This document shows, in pieces, positions 34,728 through 43,990 of a DNA stretch of 64,000 nt. Position numbers and translations under genes: made by a program. The stretch comes from Hymenobacter edaphi (GTDB lineage Bacteria; Bacteroidota; Bacteroidia; Cytophagales; Hymenobacteraceae). A model generated the notes under the pieces. That model had not been told where the DNA came from and did no database searches. It saw nothing but the letters and a program-made list of their open reading frames with translations. Location: positions 1,054,001 through 1,118,000 of the forward strand of contig NZ_QHKM01000001.1 of the NCBI RefSeq assembly GCF_003258365.1, read 5' to 3'. Position 1 is the stretch's first letter; each line of letters begins with the position of its first letter.

Positions 34728-37292
34728 TTAGCTGCGCACCACGCGCAGCTGGCGCTTGAGCCGCTCGATGCGCTGCTTGGCCTCGTCGATGCGGCCCTGG
34801 TACTCCTCGCGCAGCTGGCCGGCATTCTTCGAGCGGGCGAAGAAGTCCAGGTTGGTCTGCAGCGTGGCCACGTCGTTTTCCAGCTCGTTGATGTCGCGGC
34901 GCAGGTTCTGCTCCTTGCGGTAGAGCAGCTGCTGGGCCTCGGGGTTGGACTTCAAGCGCTGCACCTCCAGCTGGAAGCGCTGCTCGTCGCGCTCGGCGTA
35001 GCTCAGGCCCGGAATGGTGTCGATGTACTTGCTCATCAGCTCCAGGAATTTCTCCTCGGCCTGCGCCCCGCTGCCGCCCCGGCGGCCCGGCTGCGGCACC
35101 TCGCTCTGGCTCCACTCGGCCACCAGCGCCTGCAGGCCTTCCTGCGTGCCGGGGTTGTCCTCCGACAGCGTGGCAATGTGCGAGGCTACGCCGTCGAGGC
35201 GGGCGGCCTGCTCCTGCGACAGCTGCTGCTGGTGATGCTCGCGCTGGCGCGTCTCGGTCTGCTTCCGCTCGAAGAACGAGTCGCAGGCCGTGCGGAAGCG
35301 GTGCCAGATCTTGTCCGACTGCTTTTCGGGCACGCGGCCGATGTTCTTCCACTCCTTCTGCACCCGGATGACGACCTCGCGGCCTTCCTCCCAGTTCGGG
35401 TTTTCCAGCGCAGCCTCGGCCTGCTCGCACAGCGCGATTTTGGCCTTCAGGTTGCGGTTTTTCTCCTCGTCGAGAGCCTTAAAGAACTGGTTTTTGTGTT
35501 GGAAGAAGCCCTTGTAGGAAGCCCAGAACTGCTTGTTCATGGTTTCGGCCTGGCTGCGCGGCACCAGGCCGGCGGCGTCCCACTGCTCCTTCAGCGTCTG
35601 CAGCTCGTCGGTTTTGGCCCGCCACTCGTTCACGCGCTCGGTCTTGAAGTCGCCGAAGGGCAGAATCTGGGCCAGCAGCTCCTGCTTGCGCTGCAGGTTG
35701 GCGTTTTCCTGGGCCGAGCGGGCGTCCACGAAGGCGCGCTTGCGGTTGTGCACCTGCTCGGAGGCCTGCAGGAAGCGCTGCCACAGCGGCTCGCGCATTT
35801 CGTTGGGCACCGGGCCCACGCCCTTCCATTCCTCGTGCAGCTGGCGCAGCTCCGTGAGGGCCTTGTTGATGCTCGGCTGCTGCACCAGGTCCTCGGCGCG
35901 CTTGATGAGCGCCTCCTTGGCTTCCTGGTTGCGGCGGCGGTCCAGCTCCTTCATTTCGAAGAAGAGGCCGCGGTTGTTGTAGTAGATGTCGAGCAGGGCG
36001 TGGTAGCTGTTCCACAGCTCCTGCGACTGCTGCTGCGGCACCGGGCCGGTGGCTTTCCACTCGGCCTGCAGCGTTTTGATGCGGGCCGACGAATCCTTGG
36101 TTTCGGCCGACTCCACCAGTTGGCGCAGCTGCGAGAGGAGGTGCTGCTTGTGCGCCAGGTTTTTGGCGCGCTGCTCGTCTTCCTGGCGGGCGTCGCGCAC
36201 GCGGGCGTCGCGGTAGTCCTGCATGGCGCGGGTCACCTCGGCGTAGTGCTCGGGGCCGCTGAAGCTGAAGTCCTCGGCGTTGTTGCCGGCTTCGGTGAAG
36301 CGCTGGCGGGCCGTGCCGCGCTCCGAGCCCACGCCCTGCTCGTACTGGCGGTGCAGGTCGAGGATCTGGCGGCGGTTCTGGCGCGCGTCGGGGCGGCGCA
36401 GCAACTCCAGCAGGTAGGCGCCCTGGGCGGTCGGGTCGAGCTTGGCAAAGTCCGGGGCCGGGGTTTCCGGCACGTAGTCCTCGTCGTCCTCGGGGTGCGG
36501 GGCAACATGCTCCGCCGCGTGGGCCGCCTCGGCGGCCGACTCATTATTGGAAGTCGGCAGGGCGGCCAGCGGGGCGGGGGCATCTTCCAGCGCCTCGGCC
36601 GAGGCCAGGGGCTGCGCGGGCAAGGTCACGGCGACGGGCTCGGTGGCCGGCGCCGGCGTCACGTCGGGCTGAATGGCCTCCACCGGCGGGTTGGTTTCCG
36701 AAGCCTGCGCCACGGCGCCGGGGCCTTCGTTGCCGTAGTGCTGCTCGGCGCGCTGCTGGGCGGCCGAGGGGGCGTCGGCCTGGCTTGCTTCGGCTTGCTG
36801 CTGCTCGGCAAAGGCCTTGTTAGCTGCCGATTGACCGTAGTCAGCTGCAGCAGGGCTCGAAGCCGCTTCGGCCGTCGGCGTGCCGGTTTCGGCGGGTACC
36901 ACCGGCGTCGGCTCGGTGCCGGCCGTGCCGGGCTCGGCCGTCGGGTCGATGGCGGCCGGGGCGCTGTGGTCGGCGTGTTCGGTGATATCCTCGGCGGCTA
37001 CGGCCGGGCTGGGCGCGGCGGCGGGCTGCGCCGAGGGCGAAGCGGCCGCGTCCACGTCGGGCCGGGCGGCCGCGTGGGGCACCTCGGACGCGGCGCCGGC
37101 CGGCGCTTCGGCCGGGGCCGCCGGTTGGGCCGGAGCAGTAGCGGGTTGGGGTTGCGGGTCAGCAGGGGCATCGGCAGCCGGGCCGCCTTGCTGGCGGGAC
37201 TGCGCAATTTCGGCCAGCCGGCGCTCCAGGATGCTCATGGGATTATCCTGGTTCGACTCGGGGCGGTTGGGGGTTTCGTTCTCCGGTTGCAT
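34728..37292 (-). CDS. DUF349 repeat protein with acidic disordered N-terminus
   Basis: An 854-residue cytoplasmic protein. The first 275 or so residues are Ala/Pro/Glu-rich and low complexity, apart from SILERRLAEIAQSRQQGG near the start. The rest holds about four DUF349 helical repeats, each with the marker W-K-x-x-G-x-V-P: EWKATGPVP, EWKGVGPVP, QWDAAGLVP and EWKNIGRVP. A C-terminal coiled coil (DINELENDVATLQTNLDFF) ends the protein. DUF349 proteins are widespread in Bacteroidota; their role is not settled. ATG 37292 is chosen because the upstream 12 residues belong to the AlgH spacer. It follows algH by 63 bases and is probably in the same unit. Confidence 0.88.
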   Translation of the reverse strand: MQPENETPNRPESNQDNPMSILERRLAEIAQSRQQGGPAADAPADPQPQPATAPAQPAAPAEAPAGAASEVPHAAARPDVDAAASPSAQPAAAPSPAVAAEDITEHADHSAPAAIDPTAEPGTAGTEPTPVVPAETGTPTAEAASSPAAADYGQSAANKAFAEQQQAEASQADAPSAAQQRAEQHYGNEGPGAVAQASETNPPVEAIQPDVTPAPATEPVAVTLPAQPLASAEALEDAPAPLAALPTSNNESAAEAAHAAEHVAPHPEDDEDYVPETPAPDFAKLDPTAQGAYLLELLRRPDARQNRRQILDLHRQYEQGVGSERGTARQRFTEAGNNAEDFSFSGPEHYAEVTRAMQDYRDARVRDARQEDEQRAKNLAHKQHLLSQLRQLVESAETKDSSARIKTLQAEWKATGPVPQQQSQELWNSYHALLDIYYNNRGLFFEMKELDRRRNQEAKEALIKRAEDLVQQPSINKALTELRQLHEEWKGVGPVPNEMREPLWQRFLQASEQVHNRKRAFVDARSAQENANLQRKQELLAQILPFGDFKTERVNEWRAKTDELQTLKEQWDAAGLVPRSQAETMNKQFWASYKGFFQHKNQFFKALDEEKNRNLKAKIALCEQAEAALENPNWEEGREVVIRVQKEWKNIGRVPEKQSDKIWHRFRTACDSFFERKQTETRQREHHQQQLSQEQAARLDGVASHIATLSEDNPGTQEGLQALVAEWSQSEVPQPGRRGGSGAQAEEKFLELMSKYIDTIPGLSYAERDEQRFQLEVQRLKSNPEAQQLLYRKEQNLRRDINELENDVATLQTNLDFFARSKNAGQLREEYQGRIDEAKQRIERLKRQLRVVRS

Positions 37293-37355
37293 GGTTCTCT
37301 CTCGACAAACCCACCCGGCGAGCCGCAACAGCGGCGGGCCGGGCAGGCTACATAA

Positions 37356-37925
37356 TCAGTTCAGGCGCGGGTCCAGGGGGTAGTTCGACAGCACGCGGTA
37401 GCGCCCGCCTTTCTCGCGCAAAATGGCCTGCCAAAAGGCATCGGTGGTCAAAGTAAACACTTTCCCGGCAGCATTCGGGTGGACTATCCAAGTCTTTTCC
37501 TGCACTTCGCCGGCCAGCTGGCCCGCCGTCCAGCCCGAATAGCCGACGTAGAGGCGCAAGTTGTTCTCCGTCAATTCGCCGGCGGCGATGAGGCCCAGCA
37601 GCGCTTCGAAGTCGCCGCCCCAGTACACGTCGTCGGCCAGGGGTTCGGCGCCGGGCAGGTCGGGGCGCTGATGCAGGTAGTGCAGCGTATCGGGCTGCAC
37701 GGGGCCGCCCACGTGCAGCGGCAGCGTAGCGGCGGGGTGTTCGTCGCCGCCGGGCAGGCTCATCGCGTCGCCCAGGCGCACGGTGGTCGGCCGGTTGAGC
37801 ATCAGCCCGAACGTGCCATCTTCCTCGTCGTGGCGGCACAGCAGCACCACCGAGCGCTCGAAGTTCGGGTCGCCCAGAAAAGGCTGCGATATCAGAAGGC
37901 TACCGCTGCGCAGGTTGGTGGCCAT
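37356..37925 (-). CDS. YqgE/AlgH family protein
   Basis: A 189-residue protein of the YqgE/AlgH family (DUF179). The N-terminus [40 protein letters not shown] is the family signature. Further blocks are VHVGGPV-like [25 protein letters not shown] and [13 protein letters not shown]. The family is common and its function uncertain; AlgH was linked to alginate regulation in Pseudomonas. It precedes the DUF349 gene on the same strand. Confidence 0.93.
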   Translation of the reverse strand: MATNLRSGSLLISQPFLGDPNFERSVVLLCRHDEEDGTFGLMLNRPTTVRLGDAMSLPGGDEHPAATLPLHVGGPVQPDTLHYLHQRPDLPGAEPLADDVYWGGDFEALLGLIAAGELTENNLRLYVGYSGWTAGQLAGEVQEKTWIVHPNAAGKVFTLTTDAFWQAILREKGGRYRVLSNYPLDPRLN

Positions 37926-38129
37926 GACGAAGGCGAAATAAGGGTGAACGATAGGACCACTGACGCCCGCAGGCCGCGCAAAGATGCGCGAAGAATCGGG
38001 CCCGGCAAGTTGGCGGGGGCTTTACCCTTACGTTGGGCAAGGCCCCGCAGGTTCCATTCGCGGCGGCCTTCCGCGGCCAACTGCCGCCGGCAGCCGGCCC
38101 CCAACGCGCCGGGGCCCGCAAATTGCGCC

Positions 38130-38137
38130 TACTTTTG
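38130..38137 (+). promoter_or_regulatory. -7 element TACTTTTG of pdxH
   Basis: TACTTTTG is an exact fit to TAnnTTTG and lies 25 bases before the pdxH start codon. Confidence 0.6.
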
Positions 38138-38162
38138 CGCCCGAACCTCCGCCGCCCGTCCG

Positions 38163-38813
38163 ATGCAAGACCAACACCTCGCCGACCTGCGCAAAACCTA
38201 CGCCCAGCACGCGCTGGACGAAGCCGCCGCCGACCCCGATGCCCTGCGCCAGTTTCGCCGCTGGCTCGACGAAGCCCTGCAGGCCCACGCAGACGAACCC
38301 ACGGCCATGACGCTGAGCACGGTGGCGCCCGACGGGCAGCCCTCGGCCCGCATCGTGCTGCTCAAGGGCCTGCCCGACGAAGCGGGCTTCCTCTTCTTTA
38401 CCAACTACGACTCGCGCAAGGGCCGGGAGCTGGCCGCCGCCCCCAAGGCCGCGCTGACGTTTTTCTGGCCGGCCCTGGAGCGGCAGGTGCGGGTGGAAGG
38501 CACGGTGGAAAAAGCCCCGGAAGCGGTGTCGACGGAGTACTTCCAGAGCCGGCCGCACGGCTCGCAGGTGGGCGCCTGGGCCTCGCCCCAAAGCCAGGTT
38601 ATCGGCAGCCGCCGGGAGCTGGAACAGCGCGAGCAGGACGTGGAGCAGCGCTTCGCGGGGCAGGACCCGCTGCCGCGCCCCCCGCACTGGGGCGGCTACG
38701 TGCTGCGCCCCAGCCGCATCGAGTTCTGGCAGGGCCGCCCCTCCCGCCTGCACGACCGGCTGGAGTACGAACGAACGGACGACGGCTGGCAGCGCCGCCG
38801 GCTGGCGCCCTAA
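38163..38813 (+). CDS. pdxH: Pyridoxamine 5'-phosphate oxidase
   Basis: FMN-dependent enzyme that oxidises pyridoxine or pyridoxamine 5'-phosphate to pyridoxal 5'-phosphate, the vitamin B6 cofactor. 216 residues, the normal length. Family features in order: [76 protein letters not shown] and the C-terminal signature [14 protein letters not shown]. The frame extends upstream without a stop, but ATG 38163 fits both family length and the promoter spacing. It appears to be a single-gene unit. Confidence 0.97.
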   Translation: MQDQHLADLRKTYAQHALDEAAADPDALRQFRRWLDEALQAHADEPTAMTLSTVAPDGQPSARIVLLKGLPDEAGFLFFTNYDSRKGRELAAAPKAALTFFWPALERQVRVEGTVEKAPEAVSTEYFQSRPHGSQVGAWASPQSQVIGSRRELEQREQDVEQRFAGQDPLPRPPHWGGYVLRPSRIEFWQGRPSRLHDRLEYERTDDGWQRRRLAP

Positions 38814-38817
38814 GCCT

Positions 38818-38884
38818 TAATTAATAATGAATAATTGGGTGGTTGGCTTGCCGACACCTGCTTGGTTCTTTCATTATTAATTAT
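38818..38884. repeat. AT-rich palindromic spacer
   Basis: TTAATTAATAATGA (38818-38831) is almost fully complementary to 38871-38884. The AT-rich arms flank GC-richer DNA, unlike the surrounding genes. It lies between pdxH and the DUF1015 gene. Confidence 0.65.
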
Positions 38885-38901
38885 TAATTCTTCATTAGAA
38901 A

Positions 38902-40200
38902 ATGGCCGAAATTCAACCTGTTCGCGCCTGGCGCTACAATCCGGAGCTGAGCCAGCGCATCGACGACTACGTGTCGCCGTTGTTCGATGTGGTGTCGGCG
39001 AAGCAGCGCGAGGCGCTGTACCGCAACCCGCTCAACAGCATCCACCTCTCGGTGCCCCGGCCCGGGCCCGACCCGGCCGGCGAGGCCCTGCGCCGCCTCA
39101 CGGAGTGGGAGCAGTCGGGGGTGCTGCGGCAGGACGCGCTGCCGGGCATCTACGCTTATTACCAGTATTTCCGGCTGCCGGGCAGCGCGCGCGAGTACGT
39201 GCGCAAGGGCTTCATGTGCCACATCCGGGCTTACGACTGGGCCGAAAACGTGGTGCTGCGCCACGAAAACACGCTGCCCGCGGCCGTCAACGACCGGGCC
39301 GAGCTGCTGGCGCGCACCCAGTTTCAGACCAGCGCCACCCACGGCCTCTACCGCGACGACGCCCACGAGCTGGAACGTTATCTGGACGAGGCCGTCGAGG
39401 ACCCGCTGTTTGAAACCGAGGACTACCAGGGCGTGCGCGACGTGCTGGCCGTGATTCAGGACGCCGGGGTGATTCAGCGGTTTCAGCAGCTGCTGGCCGG
39501 GCGGCAGGTTATCCTCGCCGACGGGCACCACCGCTACGAAGGCTCCCTGGCCTACCGGCAGGCCCGCATGGCCGCCGACGCGCAGCCCACCGGCGCCGAG
39601 CCCTGGCATTACCACCTGATGTACCTCACCAACGCGGCCTCCGACGACTTGCGCATCCTGCCCACGCACCGGCTGCTGCTGGAGCTGCCCGACGGGCTCA
39701 CGGACGCGGCGTTTCTGGCCCGGCTGGAGCCGTACTTCGTCGTCACGCCCAAGGACGACGCGTTCGACCTGCCCGAAGTCATTGCCGGCAAGCCCTGGGC
39801 CTTCGGGCTGTACCTGGGCGGGCAGCCCTACAAGCTGCGCCTGCGCCCCGAGGTGCACCCGCAGCTCGACTGGGACACCACCCCGGAGGTGAAGCAGCTG
39901 GATTTGACGGTGCTGCACTACTTCGTGCTGGAGCGCGCTCTGGGCGTAGTGGGCATCGATGCGCAGCGGCAGTGGCCGGGCGTGACCTACGTGCGCAACT
40001 TCGCCGAGGGCCTGCAGCGCGTGGACTCGGGCGAAGCCCGCGCCGCGCTCATCACCAACGAGGTGACCATGGACGAGGTGGAGCGCGTGTGCCACTCCGG
40101 CGCCGTGATGCCCCCGAAATCGACCTTCTTCTACCCCAAAACCCTCGGCGGCCTGCTCTTCACCAGCATCCGCGACGACGAGCCGGTGGGGCTGCTGTGA
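38902..40200 (+). CDS. DUF1015 family protein
   Basis: A 432-residue cytoplasmic protein. Markers in order: the N-terminal IQPVRAWRYNPEL, SPLFDVVSAKQREALYRNPLNSIHL, YAYYQYF, then VILADGHHRYEGSLAYR, the best-conserved block of the family, and the C-terminal VMPPKSTFFYPKTLGGLLF. No reaction is firmly known; annotations such as serine kinase-like exist for relatives and I do not rely on them. It starts 19 bases after the AT-rich palindrome and is separated from maf by another palindromic spacer. Confidence 0.92.
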   Translation: MAEIQPVRAWRYNPELSQRIDDYVSPLFDVVSAKQREALYRNPLNSIHLSVPRPGPDPAGEALRRLTEWEQSGVLRQDALPGIYAYYQYFRLPGSAREYVRKGFMCHIRAYDWAENVVLRHENTLPAAVNDRAELLARTQFQTSATHGLYRDDAHELERYLDEAVEDPLFETEDYQGVRDVLAVIQDAGVIQRFQQLLAGRQVILADGHHRYEGSLAYRQARMAADAQPTGAEPWHYHLMYLTNAASDDLRILPTHRLLLELPDGLTDAAFLARLEPYFVVTPKDDAFDLPEVIAGKPWAFGLYLGGQPYKLRLRPEVHPQLDWDTTPEVKQLDLTVLHYFVLERALGVVGIDAQRQWPGVTYVRNFAEGLQRVDSGEARAALITNEVTMDEVERVCHSGAVMPPKSTFFYPKTLGGLLFTSIRDDEPVGLL

Positions 40201-40206
40201 CCAGCG

Positions 40207-40326
40207 GTGATTTAGCGACTAAGTGGTTTAGTGAATACCGGCTTCTGCATGTACTGGAGTCGATTCACCTGTCACTTTAGCCGCCAGTCCGGTTCCTGCC
40301 CCACCATCACCAAGTCGCTAAATCAC
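40207..40326. repeat. GTGATTTAGCGACT hairpin spacer
   Basis: GTGATTTAGCGACT (40207-40220) and its exact complement (40313-40326) bracket the spacer between the DUF1015 gene and maf. The outer sequence (GTGG, TTTAGTG, CACCATCACC) resembles the spacers at 22414, 26406 and 30719. Confidence 0.75.
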
Positions 40327-40343
40327 TAACTCACTCCTTGCAA

Positions 40344-40931
40344 ATGCGCCTGATTCTCGCCTCCAACTCGCCGCGCCGCCGCCAGCTGCTGACCGACCTT
40401 GGGCTCCGCTACGAAGTGCGGCTGCAGGAAGTCGATGAAAGCTACCCGGCCCACCTACAGCGGGCCGCCGTGGCCGAGTACCTGGCCGCCCACAAGGCCA
40501 GCGCCTACCGCGCCGGCCTGCAGCCCGACGAAGTGCTGCTCACGGCCGATACCATCGTGTGCCTCGACGAGCAGGTACTCAACAAGCCGGTGGACGACGA
40601 GGACGCCGTGCGCATGCTCACCCAGCTGCAGGGCCGCGCCCACGACGTGTATACCGGCGTGTGCCTGCTCACCGGCGGGGGGCGGCAGGTGGTGTTTTCG
40701 GACCAGACGCGGGTGCATTTCCGCCCGCTCACGGAGGCCGAAATCCGCTACTACGTGCAGCATTACCGCCCGCTCGACAAAGCCGGGGCCTACGGCGCCC
40801 AGGACTGGATCGGGCTGGTGGCCGTGACCCGGCTGGAGGGCTCCTACTTCAACGTGATGGGCCTGCCGGTGCACCGCGTGTGGGAGGAGCTGCAGCGCCT
40901 CACCGACGCGCAGCTGCTGCCCGGGGCATGA
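40344..40931 (+). CDS. maf: Maf-family nucleotide pyrophosphatase
   Basis: A 195-residue house-cleaning pyrophosphatase that hydrolyses non-canonical or selected nucleoside triphosphates. The start motif ILASNSPRRRQLL, the catalytic ADTIVCLDEQVLNKP and DVYTGVCLL, and the end motif QDWIGLVAVTRLEGSYFNVMGLP are all family features. I use ATG 40344; a TTG two codons upstream is less likely. Its TGA overlaps the ATG of the next gene (ATGA), so the two are translationally coupled. Confidence 0.95.
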   Translation: MRLILASNSPRRRQLLTDLGLRYEVRLQEVDESYPAHLQRAAVAEYLAAHKASAYRAGLQPDEVLLTADTIVCLDEQVLNKPVDDEDAVRMLTQLQGRAHDVYTGVCLLTGGGRQVVFSDQTRVHFRPLTEAEIRYYVQHYRPLDKAGAYGAQDWIGLVAVTRLEGSYFNVMGLPVHRVWEELQRLTDAQLLPGA

Positions 40932-42670
40932 GCCGGCCCGCCGCCCCGCCCGCACCGGCTTTCTTTGGGGCCCTGGCGGTGCTGCTGGTGCTGGCGGCCG
41001 GCCTCGGGCCCGGCCTGATTTTCGGCCTGAGCCGCTACGCCGACGTGGAGCACCTGCGCCACGTGCGCTACCACGACGCGACGTTTCGCTACCTGCCCAT
41101 TTCGCTCACGCCCGCCGGCTACGCCCAGGCCAAGCTGGCCTGGCTCGGCCTGACGCTGCTGAGCGCGGCCGTGCTGCGCTGGCAATGGCGCCGCCGGGGC
41201 CGGCTGTACCGGGAGCTGGCCGCGCTGCACCAGGAATGGCGCGCGGCCCCGCCCCTGCTGGCGCCCTGGCGGCAGCTGCGCCCGGCGGAGCGCCGCACCG
41301 CCCGGCTGCTGTTCGGCGCGCTGCTGCTGGTGCGGGCGTACTACGTGCTGCGCTACCCGCTCTACGGCGACGAACTCGTGACGTACCTGAGCTTCGTGCG
41401 CGAAGGCGCGCTGGCGGCCATCAGCTTTTACCCCATCCCCAACAACCACGTCGGCTACAGCCTGCTCTGCTGGCTGAGCAGCCTGGTCAGCCCGAATTTC
41501 TACTGGGCCACGCGCCTGCCCACCTTGCTCATCAGCGCGGCGGGCACGACCGGGGTAGGCCTGCTGCTGCTGCGCCACACCAGCTTCCGGGTGGCGGCGC
41601 TGACGGTATTTCTTTTCGCCTTCTTTCCCTACGCGCTGTTTCAGGCGGTGGTGGGCCGCGGGTATTTTTTGCTGGCCGTAAGCGCGCAGCTGGGCCTGGT
41701 GGCGGTGCTCACGCTGCTGCAGCGCCCGGCGCGGCCGCGGCTGGCGTGGGCCCTGCTCGTGGGCAGCAGCGTCGTGGGGCTGTACGCCATGCCCTCGTAC
41801 CTGCTGGTGTTCGGCAGCCTGCTGGCGGGGCTGGCCACCGGCCTGGCGCTGCAGCAGCGGCCGGCGCCGCTGTGGCCGCTCGGGCTGGCGGGCCTGGTGA
41901 CGGGCGGCGGGGCCGCGCTGCTCTACGCGCCGGTGCTGCTGGTATCGGGGCCGTGGGCACTGCTGGCCAACGACTACGTGGCGCCCGGTGCCGGCTACGC
42001 GGCCGGCCTGACGGCCCTCGGGTTCGTGGCCCGCACCGAGGGGCAACTGCTCGGCACCGGGCCGCTGGGGCTGGCGCTGGCCGGGGGCCTTAGCCTGGCG
42101 GGCCTGCTGCTCGGCTACCGGCAGCGGGCGCTGCGGCCCCTGGTGCTGTCGGCGCTGGCCCTGCTGTGGCTGCCCTACCTGCCGCTGCTCGTGCGGGGCG
42201 TGTACCCGCCGGCGCGGGTGCTCTCGTACCGGGTGTTCGGCCTGTTTCTGCTGGCGGCACTGCTGCTCGAAACGGCCCTGCGCTGGCCGCCGCTGGCGGT
42301 GCTGCGCCGGCGCCCGGCGCTGGCCGTGGCCCTGCCGGTGCTGGCCTGGGCGGGCGTGGCCGTGCTGCTGCTGCTGCGCCGCGCCGACCAGGAAGCGGCC
42401 CGCAACGCGCGCGTGGCCCGCACCTACGCCTGGCTGCAGGCCCGCCACGCCCGGCGCGTGCAGGTCGAGGCGCCGCATTACCAGCTGTACCTGCAGTTTT
42501 TCAGCCAGACCAGCGGCGGCGCCCTGCGCGTCGATGCCGCGGCCGAGCCGGGGGCGCGCTACCAGTTCTACCTGCTCGACCGGGAGCAGCACCACAAATT
42601 TCGGGTGCCGCGGCCGCCCGTCTTCGAGAACGAGGATGTGCGCGTGTACGCGGGGCCGCCGGGCCGGTAG
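40928..42670 (+). CDS. Multi-spanning membrane protein, possibly GT39/GT83-like
   Basis: A 580-residue protein with about 11-13 hydrophobic helices. It starts in a four-base overlap with maf. An early charged loop (YVLRYPLYGDELVTYLSFVREG) and a C-terminal soluble tail of about 110 residues (YAWLQARHARRVQVEAPHYQLYLQFF) fit the general plan of dolichyl/polyprenyl-phosphate-sugar transferases, with the DE pair in GDELV at the usual catalytic position. That similarity is by layout only. The reading frame also extends 5' through maf in another frame, which I regard as non-coding. Confidence 0.7.
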   Translation: MSRPAAPPAPAFFGALAVLLVLAAGLGPGLIFGLSRYADVEHLRHVRYHDATFRYLPISLTPAGYAQAKLAWLGLTLLSAAVLRWQWRRRGRLYRELAALHQEWRAAPPLLAPWRQLRPAERRTARLLFGALLLVRAYYVLRYPLYGDELVTYLSFVREGALAAISFYPIPNNHVGYSLLCWLSSLVSPNFYWATRLPTLLISAAGTTGVGLLLLRHTSFRVAALTVFLFAFFPYALFQAVVGRGYFLLAVSAQLGLVAVLTLLQRPARPRLAWALLVGSSVVGLYAMPSYLLVFGSLLAGLATGLALQQRPAPLWPLGLAGLVTGGGAALLYAPVLLVSGPWALLANDYVAPGAGYAAGLTALGFVARTEGQLLGTGPLGLALAGGLSLAGLLLGYRQRALRPLVLSALALLWLPYLPLLVRGVYPPARVLSYRVFGLFLLAALLLETALRWPPLAVLRRRPALAVALPVLAWAGVAVLLLLRRADQEAARNARVARTYAWLQARHARRVQVEAPHYQLYLQFFSQTSGGALRVDAAAEPGARYQFYLLDREQHHKFRVPRPPVFENEDVRVYAGPPGR

Positions 42671-42686
42671 CAGGCGGCCAGATCGG

Positions 42687-43370
42687 CTACCGGCCGCGGG
42701 CGGGCAGGGTCTGGCCGCCCCCGGCCGCCACGACGGGCTGCTCGGCGGCGTACAGCGCGGGCAGAAACTGCTCGAAGTTGCCGACTTCCTCCACGTTGTG
42801 GCGCAGCCAGGCGTAGCCCATGCGCGCCGTGAACAGCCGGCGCTGCAGCAGCGGGTTGAGCAGGTACCGGCCCAGGGCGCTTTCGTGGCCCACCTGCATG
42901 CGCGACGTGTAGCGCGTGCCTTCCGCGGCGGCTTCAAACCAGTGCTCCAGGCAAAAAACCTCCAGGCCCAGCACGCGGCGCACCAGCCGGATGCCGGTCG
43001 AATCGAGCTTGACCACTTCCTCGGTGCTGTCGACCAGGTGCCGCGCGTCGCCGCCGAAGGCCTCCACGATGCGGAAGCGGCTGCCCACGCCGGCCCCGCC
43101 ATGGGCCGCGGGGCGGGCCAGCGCCCAGTGAATGTGGTCGACGGGATGCCAGACCAGGTAGCGCGGGTACTGCCGTCCCTGGTAGGACATCGGCTCCCCG
43201 ATGTGGCGAAACCACCACTCCAGCATGGCGGGCGTCACCCCGCGCACCAGCTCGTGCGCAATGGTCAGCTCGAAGGAGCCGTGGCGCAGCCGCCGAAACG
43301 TGGTTTGGGCGGAATGGAGGGGTTTCAGCGGGCCGGCCAACGGGCGGGGCGGCAACAGGGACCAGTTCAT
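42687..43370 (-). CDS. DAPG hydrolase (PhlG)-like SRPBCC protein
   Basis: A 227-residue protein with the START/Bet v1 type fold expected of PhlG, the zinc hydrolase that cleaves 2,4-diacetylphloroglucinol. The stretch ELVRGVTPAMLEWWFRHIGEPM, then YPRYLVWHPVDHIHW, contains the histidines and glutamate that bind zinc in the family. The later SRFRIVEAFGG and GTRYTSRMQVG fit the second half. True substrate here is unknown, since most homologues are not tied to phloroglucinol. It is convergent with the membrane protein gene 16 bases away and overlaps the small upstream gene by four bases. Confidence 0.72.
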   Translation of the reverse strand: MNWSLLPPRPLAGPLKPLHSAQTTFRRLRHGSFELTIAHELVRGVTPAMLEWWFRHIGEPMSYQGRQYPRYLVWHPVDHIHWALARPAAHGGAGVGSRFRIVEAFGGDARHLVDSTEEVVKLDSTGIRLVRRVLGLEVFCLEHWFEAAAEGTRYTSRMQVGHESALGRYLLNPLLQRRLFTARMGYAWLRHNVEEVGNFEQFLPALYAAEQPVVAAGGGQTLPARGR

Positions 43371-43666
43371 AGGTAGTGAATTGCAAAAGTGGGCAGCGGC
43401 GCCCCGGCTGCTACCGGAGCAGCCGCCTCGGGGCGCGCCGGCTCGGCGTAGGTCCGCAGCAACCGGCTTAGCGCCCGAATGGCCGAGGGCCGCGTGGCTG
43501 CCGGGCCTCGCCCACCCTGCACCCGCCAGCCAGCCCCCACCGACCAGCCGGCGGCCAGGGCAGCGGGCAGCACCACCTGACAGGAGGCCGGGGCCACCAC
43601 GGGGCGCGGGGGCAGTGGATGGGTAGCGGCGAAGGGAAACAGCAGCAGAAAGGCGACCTTGTTCAT
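43367..43666 (-). CDS. Small secreted protein upstream of the PhlG-like gene
   Basis: A 99-residue frame from ATG 43666 with a signal-like start (NKVAFLLLFPFAATHPLPP) and a low-complexity mature part. Its stop overlaps the start of the PhlG-like gene by four bases, which argues for a real coupled gene, but composition is plain and no homologue comes to mind. Confidence 0.4.
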   Translation of the reverse strand: MNKVAFLLLFPFAATHPLPPRPVVAPASCQVVLPAALAAGWSVGAGWRVQGGRGPAATRPSAIRALSRLLRTYAEPARPEAAAPVAAGAPLPTFAIHYL

Positions 43667-43990
43667 GGCGGATAGGGCTGGGCAGTGGCACATCGGCGCG
43701 CCCATCAGCCGGGGCAGCGACCAGGACAAAGGACCGCCGAAAAGCCACGGGGCACAATCGCATAAATGGGCGTGTAGGCCCCACTAGAGCCACTTTTTGA
43801 TGTGATGCCGCGCGCCAATCAGGACCCGCCACCCGACCGCCTCCGCCCCGCCCGGGCACCGGCGTTATGTCCATCCGCCTCGACGGCAGTTAATGCGGTC
43901 CTGGGCCCTACTTTTATGCCGCCGCCCCGTACTTGGCGGGCGCTGGCGGGCCCGGCCAATACCTGCCGGGCCCTTTTCCCCTCGCCATTC

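Noticed and set aside
35178-37355. 725-codon plus-strand frame opposite the DUF349 gene
   Set aside because: Mirror of a gene with clear repeats; the predicted protein is Gly/Arg/Leu-biased without any domain.
40844-43102. 752-codon minus-strand frame across the membrane-protein gene
   Set aside because: Antisense to a multi-spanning protein with consistent hydrophobic helices; the frame is Gln/Arg/His-rich and crosses gene boundaries.
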